Shown piece after piece: positions 11,577 to 23,900 of a stretch of DNA of 64,000 bases. The translations under genes were made by a program, and so were the position numbers. Location: contig NW_025899963.1 of NCBI RefSeq assembly GCF_022539505.1, positions 124,001 to 188,000 on the forward strand, given 5' to 3'. The notes under the pieces were generated by a model, which was not told the DNA's origin, did no database searches, and saw nothing but the letters and a program-made list of their open reading frames with translations. This stretch comes from Lolium rigidum. Taxonomy: Eukaryota; Streptophyta; Magnoliopsida; Poales; Poaceae. Position 1 is the first letter of the stretch. Every line of letters starts with the position of its first letter.

Positions 11577-12695
11577 CTAATTATTCACAAACCACAACCA
11601 GCAGATTAAGCAAACATATAGAAGCTTTAACGAAAAGGCAAGACAATAGACAAGACGTAATGTAAAGCCAAGTATCATACCTGGAGTGTAGAAGCTCATG
11701 TAGGGTAGGACGCTAAAATAGACTCCAGCCTCATCAACCTTCTTAACCTGTCCCGAATTGAGCTTTATCGTGAATAAGCCAGCACCTGAGCTAACAAAGA
11801 TGACATCCACACCCTCTGCAAAGCCGACCACTAATGGTTCGTCATCAGGATTCACAACAGGTACTGTTTTCTCCAGCTCAATGACCCTGTATTGTACCCA
11901 TTCAGCAGCTTCTTCTGTATCCACCTTCCTTGACCACGTATAAAGGCTGGAACCCTGAATGCAGGCAAATCCCAGTGAAGCGTTCTCCATCGCCATGAGC
12001 GTGATGTCCCACTCTTTGGGTTGCGGCGACTCAATCATGGATAATCGGTCCTTGCCCAAGTCGTACTTGACGATTGCATTGTCATGCTGAACCGTGAAGT
12101 AGACTGCATCTCCGACAAGGGTGCCTCGCCTAGGCTGGAGCGCGCTCCACGCGCCCGTCTCTGATGAGTAGACGCTCGCGACTATGATATCCTCGCGGTC
12201 ATGGGTGGCCGCGAAGACGACGCGGAAGGGCCCGCCGTGGCAGTCGAGGTGGTCGCAGCCGTCGGCGGCGCAGAGCACCGCGGCGGAGTAGATGAGTCAG
12301 TCGATGTCCGGCTCGGGCAGGTCGTGTCGGTCGCCCGTGACGGGGTCCCAGACGAGGTAGCCCTGGCTGGCGTCGTGCTCCAGCATGTGGACGAGGACGC
12401 GGCCGTGGCGGCAGTCGAGGGGCCGCGTGCGGCGGCCGTCGGAGCCCGGGTGCGGGAATTCGGGTATTGAAGTGGTGGAGGCGAAGCGGTCAGGCGGGGG
12501 GCCCTTGCATCACCATGAGCTTGTGGAGGAGGCCGAGAAGCGGTAGCTGCGGCGGAAGCCGCGGTCGCAGATGACGCGGAGCCACGGCTTGCAGACGAGG
12601 GCGGCGCGGAAGAGGTGCTCCGGCTCGTCCGGAGGGAGGCGGAGGAGGATCTCGGCGATGAGGTCGTCGTTCAGCGGGCGCGGCGGCGGCGCCAT
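11577..12695 (-). pseudogene. F-box protein pseudogene
   Basis: ATG at 12695 begins MAPPPRPLNDDLIAEILLRL, a clear F-box (LIAEILLRLPP..LFRAALVCKPWLRVICD), the part of such proteins that binds SKP1 in an SCF ubiquitin ligase. The frame is lost after FRRSYRF near 12530 by a small indel and resumes in another frame with a WDPVTGDRHDLPEPDID segment. An in-frame TGA follows about 12297. The last frame (12278 down) carries LIYSAAVLCAADGCDHLD, SSETGAWSA and SVLPYMSFYTP, typical of a large grass F-box family; a segment after SSETGAW appears deleted. A splice donor is visible at 11680/11679 after SFYTPG. 11362-11680 reads as intron. The short 3' exon is missing, probably separated by the G insertion. 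Confidence 0.85.
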
Positions 12696-12959
12696 GGTGC
12701 GGTGCGCTCGTGGTTTGTGTGGGGGATTGGGGAAGAGTCGGCGGAGCGGTTGGGAATGACGGCGCGTCGGCGCTGCGCCCTGCGGCACACTCGCGCTTGC
12801 GCGTGGACTGTAGAGTGATTTGGTGAGTGGCCTATTTGCTTTTGGCTGGGCTCTTTGTTCTCATTTCACAGGCCGGGGCCGAGCTTTGGGCCAAGCCGAA
12901 CAACGCCTGATGCAGAAAATGTAGGCTAGGCTGGTCAGGCCGAAAAATCAGGCCCATGC

Positions 12960-14535
12960 GTGGGCCGGGTGCTCCTATTTGGGAGAACTGCTATACGCCG
13001 ACCTGGCAAATCCTATACACCGACCAGGTCAGCCGCTACCGCGCCCCGCACACCCCGCGCGCGGTATGGGCTGGCCTGGTCGGCCCAGTTCGCCTATTTT
13101 TTCTGTTTTCTGTTTTTTTTTACTGTTTTTTTTCTTTTTTATTTTCTATTTCTGTTTCTTTTTATTTTTTGTTTATTTTCTTTTTATTTCTGTTCAAATT
13201 TTAAAATTGTTTAAATTTAGAAAAAAATCTAAATTGAAAATTGTTCAAAATTAAAAAAAATGTTCAAATTTTAAAAATGTTCAAATTTGAAAACCGTTCA
13301 AAAACAAAAAAAAATGTTCAAATTATAAAAGCGTTTATATTTGAAATCCGTTCGAATTTGAAAAATGTTTAAATACAAAAAATGTTCAAATTATAAAAGC
13401 GTTCAAATTTGAAATCCGTTCAAATATATAAAGTGTTCAAATTTGGAAAAAATGTTCACATTCGGAAACTGTTCATAACTAAAAATGTTAGTTTTTGGAA
13501 AAAATAAATTTTACAAATTTTTAAAAATGTTCAAATTTAAATTATGTCCATATCCGAAAATGTTCAAATTTCGAAAAAAAATCAAAATCTGAATATTTTT
13601 AAAATTTCGAATCTGAACAGATTTTGAAATTTGTTCTCCGAATTTTTTTTTTTAAAGTTAGATATTTAAAAAGAAAAATATTAACAGAAAAGAAACAGTA
13701 AAAAAAAGAACGTACCTACTCTTATTGGGCCACGGCCCAACCCACCGACCTGGTCGCTGGGGTGTGCGGCGCCCCGTACATGCCGACCAGGTCGGTGTAC
13801 AGCATCCCCCCGCCGACCTGGTCGGCGCGTGCGGGGTGCCGCACACCCCCAGCAACCAGTTCGGATAGTTTGGGCCGCGGCCCATCAGCTCAGGTACATT
13901 TTTTCGTTTTTTTCTTCTATTTTTTTCTGTTATTAATATTTTTCTTTTTCAAAATCTAACATTTTTTATGAAATTATTTTCAAGATTTTTTTCAAAATAT
14001 GAACATTTTTAAATTTAACAGTTTTAAAATTTGAACGATTTTATATTTTGAATATTTTTCAAAAAAAATTATATTTTTCAAAATTTGAACATTTTTCACG
14101 TTTGAACGATTTTTAAATTTAAACATTTTTCATGTTTGAACAATTTTCAAGTTTGAACGATTTTTAAATTTGAAAGGTTTTTAAAATTCAACATTTTTCA
14201 TGTTTGAATGATTTTTAAATTTGAACGGTTTTCAGATTTTAAACGTTTTTTATATTTGAACATTTTTTAATTTAATTTTTTAAAAAGATTCTATTTTTCG
14301 AATATGAAAAATAAAAGTAAAAAAAGGAAACAGAAAAAACGAAAGAAAAACGAAAACAAAAAACAGAAAAAAGAAAACAGGAAAAAAAGAAACAAAAAAT
14401 AAGAAACAAAAAAGAAAAGAAAAATCGAAAAAGGAGGCAGCCCGCACCCAACTGGGCCGGCCCGTACCGCGCGCGGTACGCGCCGACCTGGTCGGTGTAT
14501 AGGGTTTGCCCCTATTTGGCGCTTCCCGCGCCCGA
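12960..14535. mobile_element. Foldback-type element with palindromic core
   Basis: Both ends carry related sequence in opposite orientation: cctatacaccgaccaggtc near 13012-13030 and its complement gacctggtcggtgtatagg near 14485-14503. The arms are AT-rich, built from decayed repeats of ttcaaatttgaaaa type (13190-13680 and 13930-14400). In the middle, 13727-13883 forms a second palindrome. No transposase is present. It is likely a non-autonomous long-inverted-repeat DNA transposon or several such elements nested. I could not fix a target duplication. Confidence 0.6.
13727..13883. repeat. GC-rich inverted repeat in the foldback core
   Basis: The left arm (13727-13795) and the right arm (13812-13883) are imperfect reverse complements. 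Each contains ccgacctggtcg-type palindromes and a gtgtgcgg(c/t)(g/a)cccc block. The structure could form a strong hairpin. Confidence 0.7.
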
Positions 14536-14718
14536 CAAACACGTCGACACCTATAGCGCATCGCGAATGGACTGGCTCACCGTCCCGACGTGGCCATCTT
14601 CTTCCCCCTCCTATCTTCGTCTTCCTCTCGAGAACTGCACTAATGGCCGCCCCCGCCGGCCGTAATCGCCTGCCTCCGCTGCCCACGCCTCGCGCCGCCT
14701 TGGCTCTCCACCTTCTTG
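14536..14718. other. Short non-repetitive stretch, possible gene fragment
   Basis: GC-rich DNA with an ATG at 14643 followed by a short open stretch (MAAPAGRNRLPPLPTP) that runs into the CACTA end. It could be a first exon split by the transposon, with the sequence after 18761 as its continuation, but no domain is visible and this is speculative. Confidence 0.25.
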
Positions 14719-17618
14719 GTCTACTGCAGAATAGGCTATCAGTGACAGGCTCAAAAGGATCACTAGTGACAGGCATAGCGCATGTCACTAATGACTAGTC
14801 ACTGGTGCGAGGTTACTAGTGACAGGCAAAGTGCCTGTCACTAGTATGTGTATACTAGTGACAGGCAAAAGAGATGCATGTCACTGGTTGTGATCGCCGA
14901 TAATTAAAAAAAAGGATGAGCTTTCTACTAATATTCTATATTGCACAATAAGATGCTATGAAAATAATATGTATTTTCCACGAATATTTCAAATCGCACA
15001 ATAATATGTTGTTGTATCAATGATACATTTACATCACCCAATATAACATAATATTTTCATAGCTAACAGTCATGCTAGCATAAGTATTTGGATTCTGTCA
15101 TAGACTAAGGAAGGAGAACAACACCACCACAGTACATGTATTATGGTCATATGCATAGCTGCAAGTTACTTTCACTGTTCTACATTTCCATCAACTTGTT
15201 GAGGTGCACCTTTTTCATTAGGCCTTCCTTGTATGGCCATGAATCGCGCATGACACTGATGAGACACTAATGACGTGCTTAACCTGATACAAACAAGGAA
15301 ATGAGGATATAATTGTGAGCAATGGCACCAGGTGGATAAACACTTGTTGGAGAATAAAGAGATTCTAAATAAAAAATCAAATAGTGGCACAAAAATAATC
15401 TTTCGCTATTATTTCTCTCACGAATGAAGTTATAAGCCTAAACACTAATTATTTGGCAGGTCAAACATGAAACAATCTCACCCATATGCAAACGAAACAA
15501 TCTCACAATGCAATTGTTGTGAACGCACTGAAAGTTGAGCCTGGACGGACAATGGAGTGCCTAGAAACATGTATATGATCTAGCACTCCAAATATTCAGA
15601 GTAGAAATCCCGCGAGTAAAAAACGTGATTAGTAATCCACCTTACTTGGGAACTGAAACCCATGGCACCAGTCTAGTACCAGTATAGCTTCTGGATTCAA
15701 CGTGTGCAGGTTAAGCTACAACATATAATTACAGGATATAGCTATTCTTGCATGGTGATTGGGAGTAGGAAGTTGGACTACCTCAAATAACAGAGCAACG
15801 AAGTTGTCCTCCAAGGCATTCCTTGCAGCAGCTTTAAGAAGGCAGCAGCTTTAAGAAGGCAGTAGTGCCCAATCTGCTCAAGGAGCAGATACACCTCCTC
15901 TTCTAGAACGACCATCGCTTCTGTTAAAGAAGCCCATCTTTGGATGAAATATGTACTGAAAATCTGGAATATACACGATGGATTTGCTGTGTGGTCATTA
16001 CATGGAAATAAGAATCAGTGCTTGGACACGAACACAATCAGAACGGATGAACATGCTAGATCAGATCGTATTTTTCTCTTGGATCAACTCCACAATGGAT
16101 GGAATACTTGCTTATACATATTGACGCTATGGTCCGGTAATTAATTTGTGTCCATCTATTGCAGTTCTAGATTTCTGTTCTCCGTTCGCCATCTGGAGAT
16201 TCAGTCTAGGTACTCTATAATCTGTACTCTCCCATGTATACTGCTATGGTTCTATCCAGTGTACAAGATTGCAAGTAGCTCGGTGAGGCATAGGCGCTGC
16301 TGGAGCACAGCAAGGCAACAAAAACAACTCGTACCAAGAACAATTGGAGAAGTGGAGATGGGAGGAGGGGAAACTCACCGGAGGGTGTAGTCGCGACTAT
16401 GTACATGCGCACTGATATTTGCATTGTGGGCGAGTTCATTGGCTGCAACATCTCTCTGCCAGGCCACCCATAGGACCTCGCGGCGACCACGCCTTCTCCT
16501 CTATCCGGCCGTCCACAAATTACATCTGGATGGTACATGAACTGCACCATAAGGTATCATGGCCCAGTGCGCAAGTACACAAATCTCATGTTATTTTGAA
16601 CACCAAAACTACAACCTATGCAATTTTCAAGCAGGCTGCAGCACGACAGGAACAAACATCAGTCAAAAACACAAGTACTCATGTACTAGAAGACTAGCAG
16701 TACGCAGCTCAAGCGACATGGCACAGCCGAAACACATAACAGCAGTACAAGCATCAAGTAGCAGTAACGTACCATGCACGATCTGAATCGGGAGATATTA
16801 GGCATCACTGCATCAATGAACAAATATAAATGTCCTAATCAATGAAGAAAATTCTTGTGAAAATAATGCTCACTGAAAAGCAAGACCAAAGAAGCCCACC
16901 TTCAGATCGGAGTGAAAATTCGACCATAGTCGGCCAGGCGCGTCATTGCACGTCCCTGCCGCTAGACGAGGAACCTGATTTCTCAGCCGTACCAACAGCA
17001 GCTGGTAGTTGGTCGGGCCCTTCCCCGTTGTCGCGTTTGCCGGAGGAGGACCCGACGTCTTCCCGGGCGTGGAGCAAGACGACGGGACACCAGTCGACGA
17101 GCGCGAAAGGAGGTCTTTGATGGCAGCGGCGACGGTGGAGAGGTCTGTGAGGACGAAATCGGAGATGAGGCAGCGGTCCAGTAGGCGCCGCAGGATAACG
17201 GAATTAGGGAAAGGTCTTGAGGAGCGCCGCAGGATATCGGAGATTAGGAAGCCCTTGAAGGCGGCCATGTGGAAGATCACCGAGGGGTGGTGGCGGTTGT
17301 GAGGGAGGTGAGGAGGAGAATCTGGTGGATCATGGCGGCCGCCTCGGTGTTGGGGACCGCGGGGAAGACATGGGGCACGGCGCCCGGAGCTAGCGCGGGT
17401 CACGTCCAGGGCTCGCGTCGCGGCCGTCGGCAGCCATCCCTCTCGATGGTCGACGAGATCCATGAGTGCGAGCAAGGAAGGGGGTTGCTCGGGAGAAACG
17501 AAAGGGAATGGGGATTGATTTTTGCAATCACATGGCTGTGTCGTTTGCTTGATCAGTTGATCCCTGCTTCCTCGCACAAAGAGACCCGTGTGATGGCCAT
17601 CGGACGCGTGAGGCGTGA

Positions 17619-18163
17619 GGCGTGAGTAAAGATGGCAATGGGCAGGGCATGGGCAGGGTAGAGCAATACCATACCCATACCCGTATAGCCAATGGGTACA
17701 AACTTCTACCCATACCCGTACCCATGGGTATAAAACTTTACCTATACCCATACCCGGCAGGTACCCGTATCCATTGGATACCCGGTGGGTAGGTTAAATT
17801 TTACACAAGTCAATCACAATTTACATTTATCGATAACAAATTTGATTAAAAATTAATTATCTGAACTCAATGACAGGTTTTTAAGTACATAACAATTAAC
17901 AAAACATAAAAATCACATTCTCATATTCTATTCTAACTCATAAGTCAACAAAAATAAATGTGTCACGTAAGATTTGACAATAAATGGGCAGGGTATGGGT
18001 TTACCCGCGGGTACGAGACTATACCCGTGCCCTGCCCATGACTTAACGGGCAGGGTATGGGTACTACCCGTGGGCATAAAAGTGTACCCATACCCTACCC
18101 ATGCGGGTACGGTACCCGCGGGTACCCGTACCCGTGGGTAAAATTGCCATCCTTAGGCGTGAG
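17619..18163. mobile_element. hAT-type non-autonomous element with 8-bp target duplication
   Basis: The element is 17627-18155 (529 bp). Its ends are taaagatggcaat and attgccatcctta, near-perfect inverted repeats. It is flanked by an exact 8-bp duplication, ggcgtgag (17619-17626 and 18156-18163), the size made by hAT transposases. Both ends are rich in gggtacccgtaccc-type repeats; the middle is AT-rich and non-coding. Confidence 0.85.
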
Positions 18164-18214
18164 AGACGTGCGCACTCCTTTTTTTTTTTTGAAACAGAGA
18201 CGTGCGCACTCCTT
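18162..18214. repeat. Micro-retroposition scar (15-bp insert, 19-bp direct repeat)
   Basis: A perfect 19-bp repeat (agagacgtgcgcactcctt at 18162-18180 and 18196-18214) flanks ttttttttttgaaac (18181-18195). The structure is that of a target-primed retroposition reduced to the poly-A tail of a minus-strand insert. Confidence 0.6.
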
Positions 18215-18761
18215 GACGCAAGAAACAGAGCAAGCAAGTTTTAGAATTCAGCAGTGCTTATACACGATTGATTTTTTAAACGATGCACTGTATGGCCGTC
18301 CGTTTCAGCTGGCTAGCAATCGCCTCCATTCCATCGGCAATTCGTGCGTTGGTCGGACAATGTTTTTCATACGCATAGCCATTCTCTTTAAGTTGTGCGG
18401 CAAAAATATGGGACGATTTGTACACCTAATGTCTCTACACGATTGTGCGTTATTAATCAAGAGATGATGAATGTAAAAACATCTTATGCAAAACGTCCAG
18501 TCATGGCTCTTTTCTTGTAGTGTTGTAGGCCGACCCATGGAGTAGTGACAGGCTTTTATAGATGCATGTCACTAAAGAATTTTTCTCTGTAGCATGGCTC
18601 CAAAAAGAACCGCTAGTGACCGTCTTTTTTATGAGCCTGTCACTATTGTTTTCTACTAGTGACTGGCTTATGCGAGCCTGTCACTAGTGTTTGTACTAGT
18701 GACAGGCATAATTTTGCCTGTCACTAAACATCTGGTGGCTATAAGCATTTCTGCAGTAGTG

Positions 18762-19200
18762 CACGGCCTCCATCGGTCCACCGCTGCCCCCAGTCTTCCT
18801 TCTAAACCCCCCATCTTCTCTGGTTCCGGCGAGCTTTCCGCACCACCCCCGAACCCTAAGTCGTTGGCTACCGCACCCCCACCCTAAACCCTAAACTTTT
18901 CTTCCTCACCTCCGCTGATCATCTTCTTCCTCTCCGGGTGTGCATCGCGAGCAAGGTGGGCCGGACCGCTGCGTCAGACGGGGTACGCGTCACCCCGCTA
19001 ACCGATGCAACGGGCGTCAAATAGGAATTACCGCATGGGCCAGGAGAGGAAAGCCCAACATGCCTCCGTCCTCGGGCCAGGCCTCTTCACTAATTCGCAC
19101 AAACGCAGGCCCAACCTAAGTACAACCTAGATTTCAATTGCGGAAACTCAAACCCAAGAGGGTGGGCATGCATCAGCTCATACCCACTATCCCGTGCCAG
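18762..19200. other. Unassigned stretch between CACTA and foldback elements
   Basis: C-rich sequence with taaaccctaaac-type tracts near 18880 that resembles plant 5' leader sequence, then unremarkable DNA. No ORF or RNA gene is supported. Confidence 0.3.
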
Positions 19201-19721
19201 CCCTATACACCAATCAGGTCGGTGCCTACCAAGCACCGCACACCCTAGTTAGGTTGGGCTTGGCCCATTTAGCTTTTTTTCTTTTTTTCTTTTTTTCTTT
19301 TTCTTTTTTTATGTATTCTATTTCTTTTTTGTTTCCTTTTCTTTTCTGTTTATTTTCTTGTTGTTAAGTTTAGAACAAGAAAAAAAATAAGAATTATTAA
19401 AATTTTAAAAATCAATATGAATTTTTAAAATTCGATTTTTTTTCAAATCTGGAAATTGTTCATATATAAAAATAATAAATTTTCAAAAATAATGTTTTTC
19501 AAATTTTAGAAAATATACAAATTTAAAATCTTCTTATTAAAAAATTTAAATTTTGAAAAGAGTTTAGTTTGACAAAAAAGTTCAGGTTAGATTTTTGAAT
19601 TTTTGAAAAACACAGAAAAAAGAAGAAAAGAAACAACAGAAAAGGAGAAAAACGAAAAAAAGGAGAAAAAAAACCTGGGGTGAGGGGCACCCGGTCCGCA
19701 CCGACCAAGGTGGTGTATAGC
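19201..19721. mobile_element. Second foldback-type element, same family as 12960-14535
   Basis: The left end (ctatacaccaatcaggtcgg) and the reverse complement of the right end (ctatacaccaccttggtcgg) match, and the interior is T-rich then A-rich low-complexity sequence as in the first element. No coding capacity. Confidence 0.6.
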
Positions 19722-19729
19722 TAATTCTC

Positions 19730-20600
19730 GCCTAGTTGAGAATTAACTTAGTGTTCAGACAAGTCTAAACCTAATAGATTTGCATCAATGTTGTGTGTCC
19801 TATGCGTTGCAAGTGCAGTTGTGAGATTTTTTAATTGCGAGTCAAGTTACAAGCTGAGCTTTTTAAATCGCAAGTGAGTTGTAACCAACAAAAATGGTTC
19901 ACACAATACAAAATTACGAGGATGATATCACCTTGGCCAAGAATTAACTCCGTTCTCATTCAGCCTAGTAGTTACACCGAAGTCGGCAACCTCATTTCTT
20001 AAAAAAAAATGCTTCAACCGTTGATCTGGGGACCATTTGAAATAAAGAAATGTTGTATGAATTTTGGAGCATAGGATATTTTTTATAGGAAATTTTCTAT
20101 GGTGTTGTTTCGAACAAAGGAATATAAATCTTTTTAAAATTTCTATGCAATAGACTATTCCATAGGAATTTGGAGGAAAATTAACATGAGGTCTCACCTC
20201 ATGTTTTCATCTACTTATGCTTATAATTCCTATGTTTTTCCTCTGTAACATCCAAACAACGTTTTTGAAATGCTCATGTGGTTTTTGGTTTCTATAGGAA
20301 TTCAGGATACATGACACCTCAAATACTGCAGTTTTCTTATTACTATGCTGTGAGTTCCTTTGCTCCAAACGGGGCCTTAGTCATGTGAAGTTACCCACAT
20401 TATTTTTATTAAAAATAGTCAGCCATGTGTCAGGCAAGATCTTAAACTAATGTGGGAGTTAGTCAAGTTTTTTCATTGGAAAAAGTTAGCCGTATACAAG
20501 GCTTGAATTTTGTTTCTACGACATGGAGTGACTCGCGTTTCCTTGAACAACAATGCCTATGAGGCTATGAGTATGCATCTTCTGGTTTAGATTTTCAACG
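19730..20600. other. Unassigned AT-rich DNA downstream of the SKS gene
   Basis: No ORF. 20030-20380 ends in ctccaaacggggcc, a motif often seen at ends of grass MITEs, with repeated 'cctatg/cataggaa' words in both orientations. A MITE-like relic is possible but ends and target duplication are not definable. Confidence 0.25.
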
Positions 20601-20931
20601 CAAGGGAGCAAGACTGGAGAAAATTTGGGTGTTGCTGCCGCCTGTACACAGTACGCTTATGCTAACAATCGTTCATCATGTTGAATTGTTGAGCCAGTAC
20701 AGGAGCCATTGGATCAATGAATACGTAAAAGTCCTCATATGTGAGCAAGCAAGATACTTGCTATACACAGAATCCACCTGCAACGACCCTTTACCTACAA
20801 TTTCTGGAAAAATAATCGAAAGAATTTGGAGGAAGCTCAATAGCCTGAACAAAAACCCAAGTTGTACTATCCCGCGCCGTCGTCCGGTCACCCCTTCGTG
20901 ACACCAAAACTAACCCGGTTGGAGAGTTCAT

Positions 20932-23900
20932 TCAGAGAGGCCTTGTCTTGCGGCCGGAGGCCCGGCCGCAGAGCAGCGCGTTCTTGGGGATGGGGTTCTC
21001 GTCCCGCCACGAGTTGGCCGGCGAGTACACCCGGAGGTAGAACTGTTGCCCCAGGTACTGCCTGCCCCAGCTCTCCGACCTCACGTTCCACATCCCCACA
21101 TTGTCCAGCGGCATGTAGATCGCCGTCCACGACCCTGGATACACCTGCAAAAAAAGGTTCAGAAATCAGATACGGATGTTCCTTGAAGTTGATCTACTTG
21201 TCACTGACGATGAACAACATACCTGCAATGTGTACCGAGCGATCGCGTCTCTAAGGTTGTAGCTCTGCCGGCTCGCCGGCGTCCACGGTCCTCCCTCCAT
21301 CCCGACGACCCAGAACGCGTAGCCGTCGATGTGCCACGACTGCACCTGGTTCTCGGCGTTCTCGAAGACGACCTCCACGTAGTCCCGCATGTTGGACGCC
21401 ATGACGGCGGTCTGGAGGTAGCCGGGGCCACCGGATGGGTTGTCGGGCATGCTTCCCGGCGTGAACACGCCCTGGATGTTGTAGAAGTCGGCCACCTTCA
21501 GGGGGGTGTCGGCCGGGATGAAGGACACGCTGTTGACCGCGTATCTCAGCTTGCCGTTGATGGTCTCCCGTGAGTTGGCAAGCCGCATCGTCCTCGTTGT
21601 GTTGACGAGGCCGTAGTGGTACGAGCCTTGAGGGTTCGGCCTTGGTCCGCTCGCCGTCAGATTCCACCTGTGTATTCAGAGAGTTAGAGGAGCAGCTGAT
21701 GTTTCAGTCATTTAGGACGGTGTATGCAACTTTCAGTTTCTTCAGTTGTGTTGTTAGTTGTGGCCTACAAAGCAATGCTGTGCAATTGACAACTGAGATG
21801 AACATATCTTTGAAACAAAGAAACTACCAGTAGAACATTTCAACAAAATGTTCAGACATTTTCCATAGCAATGTATGATGCAGAGGTGGACAGCCTTACC
21901 GGATTGACCTAGCCTGATTCAGAGACCAATCGATCTCGATCGTAGGCCCTGGGGGAGGTGGTAACGCTGCACGGACTCCATTTGAGTTGCTGTAATGGAG
22001 CACAGCAGTGTTGGTGAGTAGAGGGTTGGTGAACCGCGTCGACACCACAATGGTGTAGTCCTGGGGTGGCTGATCAGCCGTCACAAGGAACGAGTAGGAC
22101 TGTCCAAGATGAACATCGAGCGACGAGTATGTGGTCTGCATGGTGTGTGATCCCTCCACCTCAACCAGGAGCAAGGAATGGCCCTGGATCTTTATGTTTA
22201 CGGAGGTTGAGATGCCCACATTCGACACCCGAAAACGATATGTTTTCCCTGGGAAGATCATGTCGAGCTAGTTCAGTACACTTTTTTTTTTTGCGAGAGA
22301 GTTCAGTACACATATGTGTACACATATATGGAGTACTTGTCAGCTATTTTGCCCTGTTTTACTCTGATCATTTTACCTTGGTCTACTGTGAATTTGTTGC
22401 CATTCCAGCCTTGGCCATTGATGAGAAGCCCATCAGGGAAGGGAAGGTCATTACCACTGTCCAAGATGCCTTTCAAATCCTGCAGAAGTTCTTTTTTCAG
22501 TTTGGGTGACGCGCTAAAATTCAGGGCAAAATAACATTATTTTCACGAAATGATGCGCTTTAGTACATCAAACATAATACAACTTACAGTGTGGTTGAGC
22601 TTGAACCAGTCACCGGCCAATATAGTGAAATCACCAGCAGGGGGGTCGAATGGAACCGGGATCCTCGGGCGGCTCAGGACCCTGATGCCACCGTACCCGC
22701 CAGCCGCCTTATGGAACGCGAGAGAAGGGAAGTAGTAGTAGCTCCCAATTTGGTCCTTGAACTGCATGTTGTAGGTGAAATTTCCCCCCGGTGGGATCGG
22801 GCAGTTTGTGCCATACACACCGTCCTGCCATGAGCTCCTCCTCTGCTGAATTCCTTGCCTACAATGCATAAATTACATGATTAAAAAATGGTATTATTTA
22901 TCCCAGTCGAAATCTCTCACACGCAGACTTAACATTTGCAGAACTATGCATTTGTCATACAAGGGTTTCAAGATCAGGTAAGAATGAGATTAATGAAGTC
23001 GCAATTCAGTATGTAGCCCATAGCTCATATAGAAATGTGTGCCATCTCAGTACATTCATTGATTCACAACATCAGAGGAGCACATCTGATGGATCCAACT
23101 TTTAACTGTGGTTTTCTTACACGAGAAGTTCTCCAATATGCAGAGCATGTGTCTGCAGGTGGAAATTCAGTAAACTCCTGCTAGCCTTGAAAAGGCAAAA
23201 GAAGCCACAAAACGCATCAACCTGCACATGCTCAATGCTGAAACACACTTGGCCCACTTAGACTACTAGTAGCAATATATTAGTTGTGCATTTTGTTTCT
23301 TTACATTGTTGATCTGTAACGAAAGCGAAAGCAGGAAGCAAAAGGAGGAAAAAACTGTTAACTCTACATGAGAGGATAAGAGATGCCCTACGAATAGATC
23401 TCATAACAGTATCAGATCCCGTTTATGGTTAAGTAAATCTAGACACTTGCGTGCCCTGAGACAGCTCACTCCCAGGGCCGACATAGGTCACGAGCTCTGC
23501 AGCTGCAAGTGGCTACTCTGCATCTACTGAAGTATAAATCTAACCACTCGCTTGCACAGTTGCGCAGCTGGTGTATTGGGAGCTGGCATATTCTTCCGTG
23601 GGCGTCCACATTTGGGCAACCAAGTCCTCTATCCCGGCAACAGCGTCGTCAGTAACATGTGGGAAAAAATGTCATTTACTCAAGATCATATTATGATGAA
23701 TTTATCCCGGGGATGTCGGTAAGACAGTAACATATGCGGGTGAAAACGGGGCAGTGAAACAATTCTCCGCACATTTGAAGGTTTCACTTCTACGAATCTA
23801 TATAGCGTGTAAATAGGCTCGGAAATGAGCCGACGGGCAGGAATGCAGCATCCGGGCAGCTTTTTTTTTTTTTGACGGTGTCCTAGAAGCATATAGACCG

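Larger units (their letters stand above)
14719..18761. mobile_element. Non-autonomous CACTA transposon derivative
   Basis: The right end reads ctgcagtagtg (complement CACTACTGCAG). The left end reads gtctactgcag, so the first two bases differ from CACTA. Inside both ends lie inverted subterminal repeats of actagtgacaggca / tgcctgtcactagt type (14740-14890 and 18530-18730), the hallmark of CACTA elements. The interior (14890-17626) shows no transposase; I see only a short duplication at 15827-15865 and a GC-rich ORF (minus, about 16870-17463) of no known family. No matching 3-bp target duplication is found, consistent with the mutated left end. A hAT-type element sits inside (17627-18155). Confidence 0.75.

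Noticed and set aside
12201..12818. Plus-strand ORFs over the F-box pseudogene
   Set aside because: High GC makes several frames open; only the minus strand has the F-box and family motifs.
16870..17751. 293-aa minus-strand ORF in the CACTA interior as a real gene
   Set aside because: Its upstream third lies in the hAT insertion and the rest has low-complexity composition without a domain; at best a captured fragment.
21251..21667. Alternative frames over SKS exon 6
   Set aside because: Exon 6 reads in the frame with HIDGYAFWVVGM and joins both neighbours in phase; the others are GC-rich shadows.
23861..23873. Poly-T run in SKS intron 2 as another tail-only retroposition
   Set aside because: No direct repeat flanks it.
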